Positions 10,999 through 23,642 are shown, numbered from the stretch's first letter. The stretch: 64,000 nt of DNA from Muscardinus avellanarius (GCA_963383645.1 OY726572.1:25529792-25593791), one strand, 5' to 3'. The notes: generated from the letters alone by a model not told the origin. Made by a program: numbers and translations.

Positions 10999-13900
10999 GT
11001 AAGCGAGAGGTCTGGTGGGATTGGCTCTGGGCTCCGTGGTACTTTCTGATATAGTCTGGTACATTCAGAAGAAAAGCACCTGGCCTCACTGTCCCTTGCT
11101 GGGCCAGTATTCCTACCCTTCTGGGGCTATTTTACACGGAGCAGTCCTAGAGAGGGCCCGAGGATGAGTTTGGTCCCATGGAGCTCAGTAGACAGTCGGC
11201 CTCAGCCTTCTCCTTTGTAAAACGGAGCATCAGTATCTGCCTTACTCATTCTCCAAGGATTTCTTCACCCTGCTGGCTTCTCAAGTTGCTGCAGTCCCTG
11301 CCCAACTCACATCTCTACAGGGAAGATAAATGCATGTCGGGAAGTTCAGCTCAGCTAGAAGGCCAGAGCCGGACAGCATGCTCCCGCTGGAGGAGGAGGG
11401 GTCCGCATGATAAAGCACTTTCAAAACTGTTTACTCCAGATAAGGGGTTAATTAAGGGAGGTCGCCGGCACCATGGGTGGGAGACAGAAGGCTGGAGCCG
11501 ACTAAGCGGGTTCTGTGCCCGCCTCTGCCCGTTCCTAATACACTCACCTTGGTTTCTTTATTTGCACTCTAGTTGAAATGTCTTGTAGGGTTGTTTGAGG
11601 ATGAAAAGAAATAATAGCGTTTAAAAGGCCTTCTTCCTGGCACATAGCAGACGTCCCGTGGACCCGGGGTGTTCTAGATCATCATCATCGGCCTTTTCTA
11701 GCTCCAAGATGCGAGGCTGAGGTTGTAGAAAGCTAAGCACAACTGCTTCGGGCTCGCCACCCCCAGACTCCCGCCACGCTTGCTGTGTGCCCTGGGGAGC
11801 CCCCTGCCTTTTCTGTGCCATGTGTTGTATCTCTGGCAAGAAAATTAGATGAGCTCTGTCCACCCTAGTACTGGAGCTGGGAGCTGGGACTGGGGCCAAG
11901 TCAGCACTTAGAAATCAGCCTCTGGGAAGAGCTGACAGCTTTCTCCGGGAAGTGGCCAGTCTCTCCTCTGGTGACATCAGCCTCCCAGTGGCGTGGGCCT
12001 CAGCCCTCTGTGCTCCACGGCACTGGCTGGAGCAGACACAGGTCTGTCCTATCCATGACTGGGCCACTGTAGCGAGGCCCAGAAACCCTCCTCCCAAGGC
12101 ATGGCCTGCCCAGGCCTAAGGAGGAAAGTCACGGGGTGATGGGCAAGTGATCCTGTGGCCGATTAGTCAGTGAGGCCCGGCGATGCTGGCCTTGGCCCAG
12201 GCCTGGCCGCCCACCCAGCACTCCTGTGACGAGTCGCCGTGGCTTCCTCTCTGAAGACAGCAGCTCTCTGCTGATGAAAGCAGGTGTGAAGCTGGGCTCA
12301 GACTCTGCTCTGCATGCAGAGGAAGACAGGAGGGGAGCCCTCCACTGCAGCCTGTTGGAGGTCCTGTTAACCCCAGCTGGTCCTGGAGGGGATGCAGAGA
12401 ATCCTGAGCAGGAACGCCACGCCCATTCTCAGGAGGAGAAGCCTGGGAAGCAGAGGGGAAGGAAGTAGCTGAGTCAGGAGGGGATGAGGGAATCAGTGTT
12501 CACAGTTCCTGTAATCAGGGGCCTCTGAGCCCCGGACTTCATGAAGGGGGCTGGGGGCTTGGGTCCCCTGCCCCCTTATTCTAGGCTATGTGGTAGAAGT
12601 GAGGGGAGCAGGTCTGAAGCTATAGAACCCTGGCCCTGGAAAGAGAGAGGCATCTCCTGAGTCCTAATTCCTGCCATCTTGCCAGTTGTGAGCACCTGGC
12701 TCCAGTCCAGGGCCCTGGGGAGGGTTGGCTCCGGTGGTCTCTGTCCCGCCTCCTAACTACCCCCACCCCCAGGTAGGTCATCTGGGCTGGTCCTAAGTTT
12801 AGTCTAGAGGGGACTTACTGTTTCACAGGGCCACCCACTGTGTCCCCTCAGGGAAGCCAGGGAGAGCCAACACCTCTCAAGTCAGTGCACCTGCAAGGGC
12901 CCCTAGCCTGACAGGTGGGGCCAGAGAGGACCCAGCCTCTGGAGTTCCCAAGGACACCACAGCAGGGGTGGATCTCAACTAGGAGTAATGACATGGTGTT
13001 AGGTCCACAGACCGTCATGGAAACACAGTCAGCTCTGGGTCTAGATTATAGCAAACTCCCTCCTTCCCGCCTCACCTGCCACCCGAGGCCTCCCACTCTA
13101 CAAGCCCAGGTTAGTCTCTGTGAATGGCCGCCCTCCTCACAGCCATCCCCTGCACAGCTGTGCAGTGGCTTGGCAGCCCTGCCCCCAGGGCCTCCTGGCT
13201 CCTGTCCCACCACACTCCTGTCCTGTTCTACTTTCTCTGCTGCCTTTGTCTGTGGCCCTCAGTAAACTGAGGCTGCCCTACGTAAACTGGGCTTTGATGT
13301 TCTTGTGTCGTCACCCCCCACCTGCAAGGGCTGAGCGCAGGCCCCGCCCACCTGGAGAAGCAGCGGCCTCGTGAGTGGCTGTGCACAGCCTGTTCTCTGC
13401 ACTCGGATTCAGGCTGCAAAGGCACTGCTGGCGAAGGCAAGAGCTAGAGGTGGGCTGGGGGCACTGCATCGCCGGCTGGGGGCAGAGCTGGTCTCAGCAC
13501 CCTGTGGGGGCCACAGAGTCAAGGGCAGGGCATCAGACACCCTCAGTTATTGGGGCTCCCTGGGGTGTAGAGCCCCTCTCATCCTTCCTCACAGGCAGCC
13601 ACACTTTGTCCTGACTCTCCCAAAAAGCAGATTTGGTGCTTCTTCCTGTCCTCTGGTCTAGGGCAGGGCCCTATGGATAGTCTACAGACTGTGCCCCTGA
13701 TGAGAGGTGCTTAGAGCCTCCAGTCCACCCTCCAATCCTCAGCTTCTCACTAGCAAGGGGCATCGGCATCAAGCCAGCGTGGAGGCCCAGAGGGGCTTCA
13801 TTAGATGGCCTCGCTGGACGACCAGGGCTCTCAAAGGCCCCCAGGGCCCCAGGCTTCATGCAGAGGAAGTCTTAGGAGGCCCCTGGCTAAGTGCCGGCCC

Positions 13901-14884
13901 TGCTCAGTGTGCAGCCCCTTAGCTTGGGCCTGGGGTGGAGCATGTATCTTGTAGGGGGAGCCAAATCCTAGAGCTGCAGGCCAGCTCGTCTCTGGATGAA
14001 GGGGTATGCGGGTGGGCAGGAGAGATGGGCAGGGGGGCAGTTCCTGGAAGTGACCGGATGTGCCCGGCCCGGGCTCATTACTGGGAAGAAGCAAGGATGC
14101 AGCAGAAGTGGGAGGGCTCCGGAAGGCTGTGTGTCCTCACTCGGGAACCAAGTTTCCTGGCTACTTCTCAGCTAGAAAGCCCCACCAGCCCCACCCTGGG
14201 AAAGCTGCCTGGGAGCTTTGCAGGCTCCTCCCACACCACCATCCTGTGCAGGTGAGCTCAGCAGGCCCACGCGGATCACTCACATGCCAGGTCCCTTGTC
14301 AGGAGAGGGAACCCCGGGATCCCCACTCCCGGTCCAGTGACCTTTCAGCCTGTTCTCATCACCTGCCCTGGAAGAAGGTGGCGGATAAGAAGGAGGCAAA
14401 CATCTCATCTTCGAGTTTCCTCTGGGGATGTCGGGGTCCTCGCAGCCTCACATCCTGGCCAACCCCTGGCACCCTCGCTGGAGCCGGGCAGGCACTGAGG
14501 GGCCCTAGAGTTCCCCAGACGACGTGCTAGAGCATACATGCCAGTGTGGGCGTCCACATGCCTGGGCAGAGCTCCGAGCCCTGACATCCTTCAAAGGCCT
14601 GGCTAGCTGAAACCTGTGGCCGTCTGGAGGCCTGTGACTCCTCGTCTCCTCAGGCCACTCTGTGGCCACTCCTGAGAGGCCTCGGTGTGCCATTTATTCC
14701 CCTTGTCAGCTGAACCCTTCCTGCGTGTTGGATGGATGCCTTTTCAGTTCTCTTTTGCCAGAATGTCTCTAAATCCTGACAAGAGTTTGGAGGAAGGATG
14801 GGGCTTGTCACATGCCCACTGCAAGTCCGTGCCTGGTTGGAGGGTGGGCTCAGCGCTCTAAGCTCCAGGCTCACCAGGGCTATG

Positions 14885-15100
14885 AGCTGAGAAAATGTGG
14901 ACCTGGGTTCCAGGCCCACGTTTGCCACCGCCCTGCTGTGTGAGCTTCGGGAAGCCCCTAACCTCTCGGTGCCCCCTCCTTCCCCTGTGGGGCGTGTGCG
15001 ATCTGCTTGCCTCCTGGCACAGGAAGAGTTACAAGGATCTGATAAGGCCAGTTGTGCTGCTAAGAATGCAGAGAAGGTGCCTCACCATCTCAGGCCCTGA
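14885..15100 (+). repeat. MIR relic
   Basis: The string ggacctgggttccaggccca followed by gctgtgtgagcttcgggaag matches the MIR sense core. Diverged. Confidence 0.5.
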
Positions 15101-17134
15101 AGCAAGCCGCTGGGGACTTGCTTACTGGGTTTGTCTCATCAATTTCCTCCTGCCTGGCATTACTTAGAAAGGCTTCCTTTGCCATCCTCTGGAGCCTGGG
15201 GCGGGAGCCACAGATCCCTGCAGGCTGCCCGGTCTCCAGCCCGGAGCCTGTCTACCAGGTCCACTGCAGCCAGCGGCCTGCCAGGAGGAATTGCAGGAAG
15301 CGCAGCCTGGTGCTCAAGGAGTGCAGGGGCCCAGGAGTGGAGCCGAGAGGGGCTGGTCCGGTCCCAGGCAGCGCCGTTCACCCAAAAGTCAGGGCCGTCT
15401 CCAGGCCTGGCCCACTGCTCCCTACTGCCAGCGTCATTTCCACCGAAGTCCTCATTCAGCTAGTCATGTCTCATACAGTTAAGAAGACTGAGGTTCCGGC
15501 TGGCCCAAGGCCACACAGAAAATAGGCGGGAGCTAATCCCATGTCCCTCTGGGTCTGCTCCACTCCTGGACATGCACATGCATCAGGGCTGTGGAAGAAA
15601 CTGAATACCCACCCAGAGGTCCCGCAGCTCTGGGTTAGCTGGAGCAGGGTGGCGTGCTCCCAAGGGACCCGGGAGTCCTGGCTTCACTCTGGCGGCCGGC
15701 GCAGCCACACCTGGGAGAAAGCTTCTAACATTATTTGATAGCCGCTTGGCAGCAAAAGTGGGAGGATGAGCAGGAGGCCTCTGTGCTTACACAGTTGTAT
15801 AAAGGGCTGCTGAGGGCTGTCTGCCTGTCTCCCACAGGAGCAGACCTCTCATAGGCATGGCCCTGATGGCTTTTCCCACCATGTGGACAGATGCATCCTG
15901 TCTCATCTCCATCCCACTAGACTCTCCGTCCTCCCTCCTCCAGCCTTAGAAGAAGCGGGTTGTGAACCAAGAAAGCTCAGAGATCATCCAGCCCCGTTCC
16001 CTAGATTGAGAACAAAGAGATCAAGGGTCAGAGAGGAGAAGCTGCCTGCCCGGGGACACACTGCCAGCTAATGGCTGAGCAGAAACTAGAGGTGGGCTCA
16101 CCCAGCCCAGTGCTCCGCTGGTGCTCCATTTGGAGCACATCTCATCTCATGGAAACTGGCCCGTAGAAGTAGCTCTTCATGAAGGGGCGGGGCAAAAAGA
16201 AGAGCTAAGGGCACAACTGAACAGTTTGGACCCCTCACCCTCTGCCCTCCTCCATTTCCTTGCCAGGGAAGGGTCCAACGTGGCTGCTTCTGCAGTTTTG
16301 AGAACCTAAGTCCATGTACACGCCAGCATCAAGGGATGAAATCTGCCGGGCAGGCAGGAGGGGACAGTGGCAGGCTGTCCGTGGTCACTCCACATGGCTC
16401 TGCTGCTACTGATTAAATCCATACCAGCGTGGCTTGGGGAATTGGTGTCCGTGGAATGCACAGACCTCTGAGCCTCGCTGCCCTTGCCCCCTGCTAGGAA
16501 CACGAAGCTGTGACTGTTTCAGGGAGGGGTCTGGGCAGGGGGATCATTTCTGGTTTTCTGAGCCCTCTGGCTCTCCACCTACAGACCTGAGTGACCACCT
16601 TTGGGAGGTGAGCTGCCCTACTGTGGGCTGAGCGAAAGGGAAGCTAGGAGCTGGCTGGAACCGGCCCTGGCACGCATGGCAGGAGAGGGGAACAGGCACA
16701 GCCCACCTGGAGTGGGAGGGCAGGGCTTGAGGAGGCCCCTCGCCAGCTGTGTGACCCCCTCCTCTTTTCTGAGCCTCAGCTGTCCCTCTGGAGGTGAGGA
16801 TGCTGCCCCTCAAGCTGTCTACCTCAGAGTGATGTGAGCAGAAAGTCAGGTCATGGCAGGCGCCTGGAGAACTGGGGATCCTGCATGCCAGCTGCATCCC
16901 AACTAGCAGGGTACTGTGGCCAAGTCGCTGACCCTGGAAGAGCGATGTGCCCATCTCTTAGGTGGGACTGATAATGCCCCGCCTCCCTCAGGGCAGAGCT
17001 GACCGAGGAGCACTTTTCTAGAAGGAAAAGACTGAGTTGTTAGCTAGACCAGGCTTCAGCTCACATGGGTAGGAGTCTTCCCTGGGCTGGCACTTGCTCT
17101 TCCCCTCTCCGGGCCTCAGTTGCCCTCAATTTAA

Positions 17135-17356
17135 TTTTTAACTATTTTTTTTTTGAGGTACTGGGGATTGAACCCAGTGGCATGCTACCTCCAAGAGACA
17201 CCCCCAGCCCTATTTTTTTTCTTTATTTTTCAAACAGGATCTCACTAAGTGGCAGAGGGCCTCACTAAGTAGCTAAGGCTGGCCACGAACCTGCGATCCT
17301 CCTGTCTCAGCCTCCCAAGTACTGGTGTTACAAGCATGTGTCACCACGCCCAGCTA
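17135..17356 (-). mobile_element. Dimeric SINE, minus strand
   Basis: The reverse-oriented element shows gaggtactggggattgaacc, gccctatttttt and cagcctcccaagtactgg. The flanking direct repeat is GTTGCCCTCAATTTAA (17119-17134) against GTTCCCCTCATTTTAAA (17357-17373), a slightly diverged target duplication. Confidence 0.9.
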
Positions 17357-17811
17357 GTTCCCCTCATTTTAAACCAGGGAGTTGGACGCTTGCTGTCTAA
17401 GCTCCTCCAGGCCTATTGGGTCTGCACCACCGGGATGAGGAGAGGGCAGCCCTGAGTTGACAGCTTGGAGAAAGTCACCTGGGAACAACAGTGGTGGGAA
17501 ACACCTCATCCACCAAGGGCGGAGGAGGAGCAGGCAGCGTGGGGCATCAAAGGAGGGCTGCCATGTCCCTTGGTTGGTTAGGATTCTCTTACAGCATGAG
17601 GAAGCACTGAAAGGCTCCTCTGGGGAGTTAAGGCAGCAGGCTATCCTCCCACGAATCCTCGCTCCAGATAATGCTTTAACACACCCTGAACATGTTCCTG
17701 GATGTTTGAAAGATGCCATGGGTGGGAAATACCTCTAAACCCAGCCTACCCCGTCCACCCTCCTCCCTCCCTGTCTAAGCACGTGGCTTAGTCTGAAAGG
17801 GCAGCCTTGCC

Positions 17812-17990
17812 AGCCAGTGACCTTGCACAGGTTCCTTTACCTCCTGGTGGCTCTGGTTACTCATCTGAGAAATGGGGCTAATATTAATTTCTACCTCATA
17901 GGGTCATTGTGAAGATTAAGGAGGTACTCATTATAAAGTGCTCAGAGCCATGCCTAGAATGCTATACAAGCATTAGCTGTTATTACTGTT
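17812..17990 (+). repeat. MIR relic, well preserved
   Basis: The order is gtgaccttgcacaggttcct, catctgagaaatggggctaa, tacctcatagggtcattgtg and ataaagtgctcagagccatg. This is an easily recognised sense MIR in intron 3. Confidence 0.8.
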
Positions 17991-20034
17991 GTTGACCTGC
18001 TGGATGAGAAACTTGGAGGTGGGCTTTGGCCACCTGAGTTTTAATAAGCCCTGCAGGGGATGCTGAGGAGGCTGCAGCTGAGCACCCCTCTTACAGACTG
18101 TCAGAGCTCCCCAAGCCTGACTTGGTCACAAAGCAGTTGCCAAGTGCCAAAGTCTTGCCTGACCTCTGGCCTCCTCTATGAGGCAACCAGGAACCAGTGG
18201 CTTGGTTTCTTGTATACTAACGGCAGAATTTTGGGTCCCAAGGTGTATCCCCCCATAATCCTTGTGAACATGGGATCCAGGTTAGTGGTCAATCCAGAAC
18301 TCAAGGAGGGGCTCCTGTCTAGTGGCAGAGGTGTGGCATGGGGGAGTGGCTGAAGGGGACCTGGGAGCCCTGCTCAGCCTGGGATGGGAAAGCCTGACAC
18401 TGCCATTCCATCAAGGGCTGTGGAACTTTGAATAAGTCACTTGGCCCCTCTGCCCCCCTTCGTCTGTCATCCTCCTTCTATGGAATAGAGGCACAGAGAA
18501 CAAAGGCCTTCTTCCAGCTCTAAGTGTCATTCAACATATAGACTTGGAAAACTCACTGAATCCCAGTACCTGCCCCGATTTGCCAAATCGAGGGACAGGC
18601 CTTTGGGAAGAAGGAAAAAGAAATTTATTGACTTGCTAGCAAACTGGAGAAGTGTTCGTAACCAAACCCCAGATTCTCCCTGAAACAAAGGGATCAAGTC
18701 CCTTTTAAGAGTTAGCTCTTCAACGTCACGCTGGTGTCTTATCAGAAGGAGCACAATTAATTTCTAAATCACCCTGGAGTCAGCTCAGAGCCACAGGCCA
18801 GGGTCATGGTGGTGTGCTTATCAAAAGGGACACAATTCATGTTTAAGTCTTCCTTGAGTCGGTTCTTACATCCACAGTGATGTGCCCCTCCATCACTAAA
18901 GGGATAGAAACATGCTATTTGTGGGCAGGGGGTGAAGGAGAGGGGGAGAGATGGCAGCTTTGACACCGGTCACCTGTTAGCTGCCAGGGTCAGGAGCAGG
19001 CCCGCCCCCGTTACACTCCCCACTGTCACTGTCTACCTTTCATAGCTACGGAATGGGCATCCAGAGGGATGCTTAGGATGAAACGTTTTACCCATTGTTG
19101 CCATTTTACCTCCTGGACTCTAGGGCCTTGGTTTACAAAAAGAAAACGCAGCAGAGGAGTAATTGGAAAGACACATATGCAAGGGCAATCCTAACTACGA
19201 TGGTTACAGCCACTTGGAAGAGTGCTGTGCATTTCATCCAAGGATGATCGTGGAAGGAAGAGTCAGTCTCTGCTTTTTCTTCTTAGGGAGGCCCGGATGC
19301 TGTTTTTCTCTTTAACCCTTTGCTTCCCATTTCTTATTACCTACCCAGAACCTAACTCCTCATTTTTCCCCTCTGATAAGGCAGCTAGTTTAACAGCCAT
19401 TAGGGAATCGGATCGATGACTACTTCCTGCAGACAGAGGGGGCAGTAGGACTGTGGCAGTTAAGGTCCCAACAGAGATGGGCAGTGTAGGGAACCATGGA
19501 AATAGGTTTCCTTCTGGGTGTTTCCAGATCCATTATCATCTGTAACTTGATCGTGTAACCCCTCCCAGACCCACAGCTCCTCACCACAGAGCAGAGCAAG
19601 TACCCCGAGGCCTCTGGATCCAGCTGGACATGAAGCAGCTCAGTGCTAGGTCACCACAGTGCAGCAGCCAGAGACCTGGTCACAGCCTAAGAAACCCTTT
19701 GTGGATTTAAGTGTTGGGAATCTGGGCTGCAGCTGATGAGAATAGAAAGAAGCATGCCGGGAGCCTGAGTGGGAACAAGTCACGTGCTTTCGTAACAAGA
19801 ACTCACATTTCTTCCCGACCAGTGATGGGCATGGTCTGAGCCATTATCAGTAACTTAGGTTCTTTATTTTGTTGTTTGGGTTTTTTTTTTTTTAAAGAAT
19901 TCCTGTGTCTTTATTCAAATTCGGTTTCGAGAGTTTCTTTTTCAGCAAGGCCCCTGGCTACTGAATTCAATAAGCAAGAATTGGAAAGCTGGATAATAAC
20001 TGTGCTTTATGGAAGAGTGAGGTTTATAAGCATA

Positions 20035-20180
20035 TCTAGCATTTACTGAGCATCTCTTAAGTGCTGGGTTCTGTATCTATTCAATCCTTGTCATTATTAA
20101 GTGGGCATTATATTGCACCCACATTTTTAGAACAAAAGACGCTAAGGGACGTTGAGTAACTTACTGAAAGCCAAACATTA
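20035..20180 (-). repeat. MIR relic
   Basis: The string catttactgagcatctctta followed by gtgctgggttctg is the reverse complement of the MIR 3' end. It lies about 140 bases upstream of exon 4. Confidence 0.6.
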
Positions 20181-20291
20181 AGGTGTGGAGGAGCCAGGAC
20201 CTGATCTCAGATCTGACTCCTGAGACCAGGTTTTCGCTGCCGCTTTTGGCCGCCTCTCCAGCCCAGGCCCCTCAGGCCCCTCCGCTGACCG

Positions 20292-20310
20292 TCTCTCTCT
20301 CTCTCTCTCT
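20292..20310 (+). promoter_or_regulatory. EHD3: Polypyrimidine tract of exon 4 made of a CT microsatellite
   Basis: An uninterrupted TC dinucleotide run ends eight bases before the exon 4 start. It is followed by GCCGGCAG, whose last two bases are the acceptor AG. It therefore serves as the polypyrimidine tract (U2AF-binding region) of this splice site. Dinucleotide runs vary in length between individuals, so the tract could be polymorphic. Confidence 0.75.
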
Positions 20311-20318
20311 GCCGGCAG

Positions 20319-20731
20319 GGTATGACTTTGCGGCTGTCCTGGAGTGGTTCGCGGAGCGGGTGGACCGCATCATCCTGCTCTTCGACGCCCACAAGCTGGA
20401 CATCTCTGACGAATTCTCGGAGGTCATCAAGGCCCTCAAGAACCACGAGGACAAGATGCGAGTGGTGCTGAACAAGGCCGACCAGATCGAGACGCAGCAG
20501 CTGATGCGGGTGTACGGAGCCCTCATGTGGTCGCTGGGGAAGATCGTGAACACCCCGGAAGTGATCCGGGTCTACATCGGCTCCTTCTGGTCCCACCCGC
20601 TGCTCATCCCTGACAACCGGAAGCTCTTTGAGGCTGAGGAACAGGACCTGTTCAGGGACATCCAGTCTCTGCCGCGCAACGCCGCCCTGCGCAAACTTAA
20701 TGACCTCATCAAGAGAGCCAGGCTGGCCAAG
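20319..20731 (+). CDS. EHD3: EHD3 exon 4 (residues 168-305, NKAD motif and helical region)
   Basis: This 413-nt exon has two bases completing Gly168 and 137 codons, ending in phase 0 at Lys305. The peptide begins [20 protein letters not shown] and ends [14 protein letters not shown]. It holds the G4 motif NKAD at residues 219-222, which gives adenine-nucleotide specificity in this ATPase family, and the [16 protein letters not shown] block. The second half leaves the G domain for the helical region that contacts lipid. The acceptor is GCAG and the donor is GTGAGG at 20732. The residues [11 protein letters not shown] agree with EHD3, whereas EHD1 has KIINTPEVVRV as I recall. A minus-strand ORF across the same bases is a shadow. 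Confidence 0.97.
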
Positions 20732-21293
20732 GTGAGGCTACCCCTGGGGAGGTGACAGCATGGGCAGGGACACAAGTTTGGAGCCAGCTGCAGGAGCTCA
20801 GGGCTGTTGCCTGCAACATCTGGGAGCAAGAGTGCAGTGGCCACCGCCTCAGCCCTGGAGACAGCAAAGGGCGGTGGCTGTGGTTGAGGCTCTGGGTCAG
20901 ATAGCCAGGTGGAGCACGGCTCTGCTCTTTACCACCAGGGTAACCCACAGCCCCAGCCAGGCCTCTCAGCTCTCGGCGCCTCTTTCCACATCTGTAAAAG
21001 GAAAAGGTCATTGAGGATGGAGTGGAACAGAGAACACAGGGCCCTCAGCACATGCCCGGGGCCTTAAGAGCTCAGCAGAGTGCTGGGGTCAGTGCCTTCA
21101 GCAGCAGCAGTGCTGTTCCTGTCCCCACTGCTGCCCTGACCTACATTTCCCCACACTCTCACCTCGCCTAGTGTACAGTGAGGGTGGGGGAGAAATGGCT
21201 TCAGGGGCAGGAGCTGGGGGCGGGGGGGTCTTGGGAGGAGGCAGAGTGCCTAAGGTCTTGATGCCAAGGCTGCCCTCCCGCCCTATTTCTCAG
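20732..21293 (+). other. EHD3: EHD3 intron 4
   Basis: This is a short 562-bp phase 0 intron with donor GTGAGG and acceptor TTTCTCAG. It is GC-rich, with no transposable element or RNA gene recognised. A G-rich patch (ggcgggggggtc) lies near 21220. Confidence 0.85.
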
Positions 21294-21458
21294 GTCCACG
21301 CCTACATCATCAGCTCTCTGAAGAAGGAGATGCCTTCAGTGTTTGGGAAGGACAACAAGAAGAAGGAGTTGGTGAACAACCTGGCGGAGATTTACGGCCG
21401 GATCGAGCGGGAGCACCAGATCTCGCCTGGGGATTTTCCCAACCTGAAGAGGATGCAG
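21294..21458 (+). CDS. EHD3: EHD3 exon 5 (residues 306-360, helical domain)
   Basis: This 165-nt exon encodes exactly 55 codons (phase 0 at both ends). It begins VHAYIISSLKKEMPSVFGKD and ends ISPGDFPNLKRMQ. It forms part of the lipid-contacting helical domain. KEMPSVFGK lies within the positively charged membrane-facing segment known from EHD2 structural work. GKDNKKKELVNNLAEIYGRI distinguishes EHD3 from EHD1, which has GKESKKKELVNNLGEIY. The donor is GTAGCC at 21459 and the acceptor is CAG at 21291-21293. No frameshift or stop is present. Confidence 0.97.
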
Positions 21459-22019
21459 GTAGCCAGGGTCGGCGGCTCTAGGACAAGGGACAGGGTCGCA
21501 GGGGCTGGTAGCCAGAGCATGGAGGAGCCTGCCCTCCGGGGTCCTGGAGGACACTCAGCCCAGCATCAGAAGGATGGGAGGTGGCCCTGGGCTTGCCCTT
21601 CCTGATGGAGTCTCTGCCCAACAAGTGCTGTATCTGAGCCTGAGGAGAAGCAGGGCCCAGCGCCCCGGGCGCAGGTGTGTTAAGTGATGGGCAGGAGGCT
21701 GATCTTTCATTTTTAAGACCTTCCTGAGTTACAGCCACCACAGGCTTGACAGCCCTACTATCTCGTGTGTGATGGGACAGGTCACTTGACTAAGGCTCTC
21801 CACTGTACCTCTGGGCTTCTGCTTAGGAGCACATATCACAGAGATGCAGAGACAGCACCGTCTTTGGGACTCACTGAAGACTGCCATCTTGGGCCAGGGG
21901 CTGACTCATGATTTCTCATGTTTTTCCCCCAAAGCAATCCTTGGGGAGGACCTTTTGCAGAAGAAGCTGAGGTCTCAGTGTTTCCCAAGTGTAGCCTTCG
22001 CATATAGAAATTCAGGAGC

Positions 22020-22200
22020 TAGCTGGGAGTACTTGGAGGCTGAGACAGGAGGATCACAGGTTTGAGGACAGCCTCAGCAAGTAGTGAAATGCTCATAAAC
22101 CTAGCAAAATCCCGCTTCATAAAAATAAAAATAAAACAGGGCTAGGGTTGTAACTTGGAGGTAGAATAACCCTGGGTTCAATCCCCAGTACCACAAAAAA
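22020..22200 (+). mobile_element. Dimeric SINE with internal deletion
   Basis: The family 5' head is fused directly to gtacttggaggctgagacag, so about 20 bases are missing near the start. The right half ends gttcaatccccagtaccaca. A purine-rich tail follows. Confidence 0.85.
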
Positions 22201-22300
22201 GGAAGGAAGGGAGGGAGGGAGAGAGGGAGGGGAAAAAAAGAAAAGTAGAAAAGGAAGGAAAATGAAAGAGAGAAAGAAAAAAGAAAAGAAAGAAGCTATC
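22201..22300 (+). repeat. GGAA/GGGA purine-rich simple repeat
   Basis: About 95 bases contain only A and G apart from two T. It starts as GGAA and GGGA units and continues as AAAG-type units, growing from the SINE tail. Confidence 0.85.
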
Positions 22301-22763
22301 CCTGGAGCCAGAGCAAGAAGCCACCATGCCATGCTAAGAGGAAACTCTGAGCTGAGCCGCCGTCTCGTCTGTAAATGGAGGTTACAGACACATCCCACCC
22401 ACACGCACCGGGAGCACCGGTGTGCCCATGTGTGTCGGGCCCCTAGGAGAGTCCTTACCACACAGCTGGCAGATCACTAGCTGAGATGTCACCAGTGGGG
22501 GGCACTGGGTGGTGAGTGAAAAGCACCCACCCTCTCTGTGAGTGTATAATATTTCAAAATTAGAAATCAGAAAATTAGAGAGTTTTCTAAAGAATTAGAA
22601 AACCAAAGACTAAGAGTCATGGAAGCATCAGTAATAAATGTGTGGCTCTCATTCTAATCTTCAAGTTGAGAGCCAGCATCTCAGATTAAGGCTAGGGCGT
22701 TCAAAACACCACTAGGCCCAAATAGGCATTTTTTTCCCTATCTAATGCAATAAAAATTAAAGC

Positions 22764-23234
22764 AAGTGGGGCACTGTAACACACCTATAATCCCAGTACT
22801 TGGGAGGCTGAGACAGGAGGATCACAGGTTCAAGGCCAGTCTCAGCAATTTAGCAAGGCCTTCAGCAGCTTAGTGAGACCCTATTTCAAAATAAGCATTT
22901 TATTCATTCATTTATTTATTTATTTTTGCAGTACTAGCGATTGAACTCAGGTGTATTCTACCTCTGAGTTATACCCCCAGCCCCACTTTTTATTCTTTTA
23001 TTTGAAACAGGGTCTCACTAAGCTGTCGAGAGGCCTCACTAAGTAGCTGAGGCCGGCCACGAACCTATGAATCTCCCATCTCAGCCTCCCAAGAACTGGG
23101 GTTACAAGTGGGTGCCACCATGGCTGGCTTTCAAAATAAAAATTTTATAAAGGGCTTGGGGTGTAACTCAGAGGCAGAATACCCTGGGGTTCAATCCCCA
23201 GTACCCAAAAATAAAATAAAAAAATAAAAACAAA
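22764..23234 (+). mobile_element. Dimeric SINE split by a second SINE
   Basis: The left part (22764-22895) ends at ccctatttcaaaataa. The right part resumes at about 23129 with tttcaaaataaaaattttat and ends ggttcaatccccagtaccc. The intervening element is in the opposite orientation. Confidence 0.9.
22896..23128 (-). mobile_element. Dimeric SINE nested inside another SINE
   Basis: A minus-strand copy (cagtactagcgattgaactc to gtgccaccatggctgg) is inserted in the A-rich linker of the plus-strand SINE. The linker sequence TTTCAAAATAA is repeated on both sides (22884 and 23129), the expected target duplication. Confidence 0.9.
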
Positions 23235-23455
23235 TACACAGTTCAAGTTTGTTTTGTCCATGGATCCAATTCATTCACAGAACCACTCACCATGAGACAG
23301 ACACTCCTCAGAATTTCTTTGCTGTAGCTTGGGTCTCTCAGTGAGGTGTATGTTGGGATCTTCCGGCTGATTCTTTCTCCTGTTGAGAATCTAATGATCT
23401 GTGAGCAGACATTTTGGAAGATAACATTTGAATCCGACCACATGACTCCCCCCTC

Positions 23456-23642
23456 CTTTTTTGTTCGTTGTTTTGTTTTGTGGTACTGGGGGTTGAACTC
23501 AGGAGCATTCTACCTCTGAGCTATACCCCCAGCCCGATTTTATTTTGCAACAGGCTTTTGCTAAGTTGCTAAGGCTGGTTTTGAACCTGTGATTGTCCTG
23601 TCTCAGCCTCCCAAGTACTGGGACTCCAAGCCCATGCCACCA
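23456..23642 (-). mobile_element. Dimeric SINE, minus strand, shortened
   Basis: It shows ggtactgggggttgaactca, ctgagctatacccccagccc and cagcctcccaagtactggga. The duplicated cttagtgag segment found in other copies is absent, so it is a shorter variant. Confidence 0.85.

Larger units (their letters stand above)
10999..20318 (+). other. EHD3: EHD3 intron 3
   Basis: This is the largest complete intron in the window (9320 bp, phase 1). It is fairly GC-rich between 11 and 17 kb and mostly unique or ancient sequence. Recognisable contents are MIR relics (about 14885-15100, 17812-17990 and 20035-20180), one minus-strand SINE with target duplication (17135-17356) and a CT dinucleotide tract directly before the exon 4 acceptor. 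ORFs of 60-156 residues in it are typical of GC-rich intron sequence and show no recognised domain. Confidence 0.85.

Noticed and set aside
20207..20596. Minus-strand ORF of 129 residues
   Set aside because: Antisense shadow of EHD3 exon 4.
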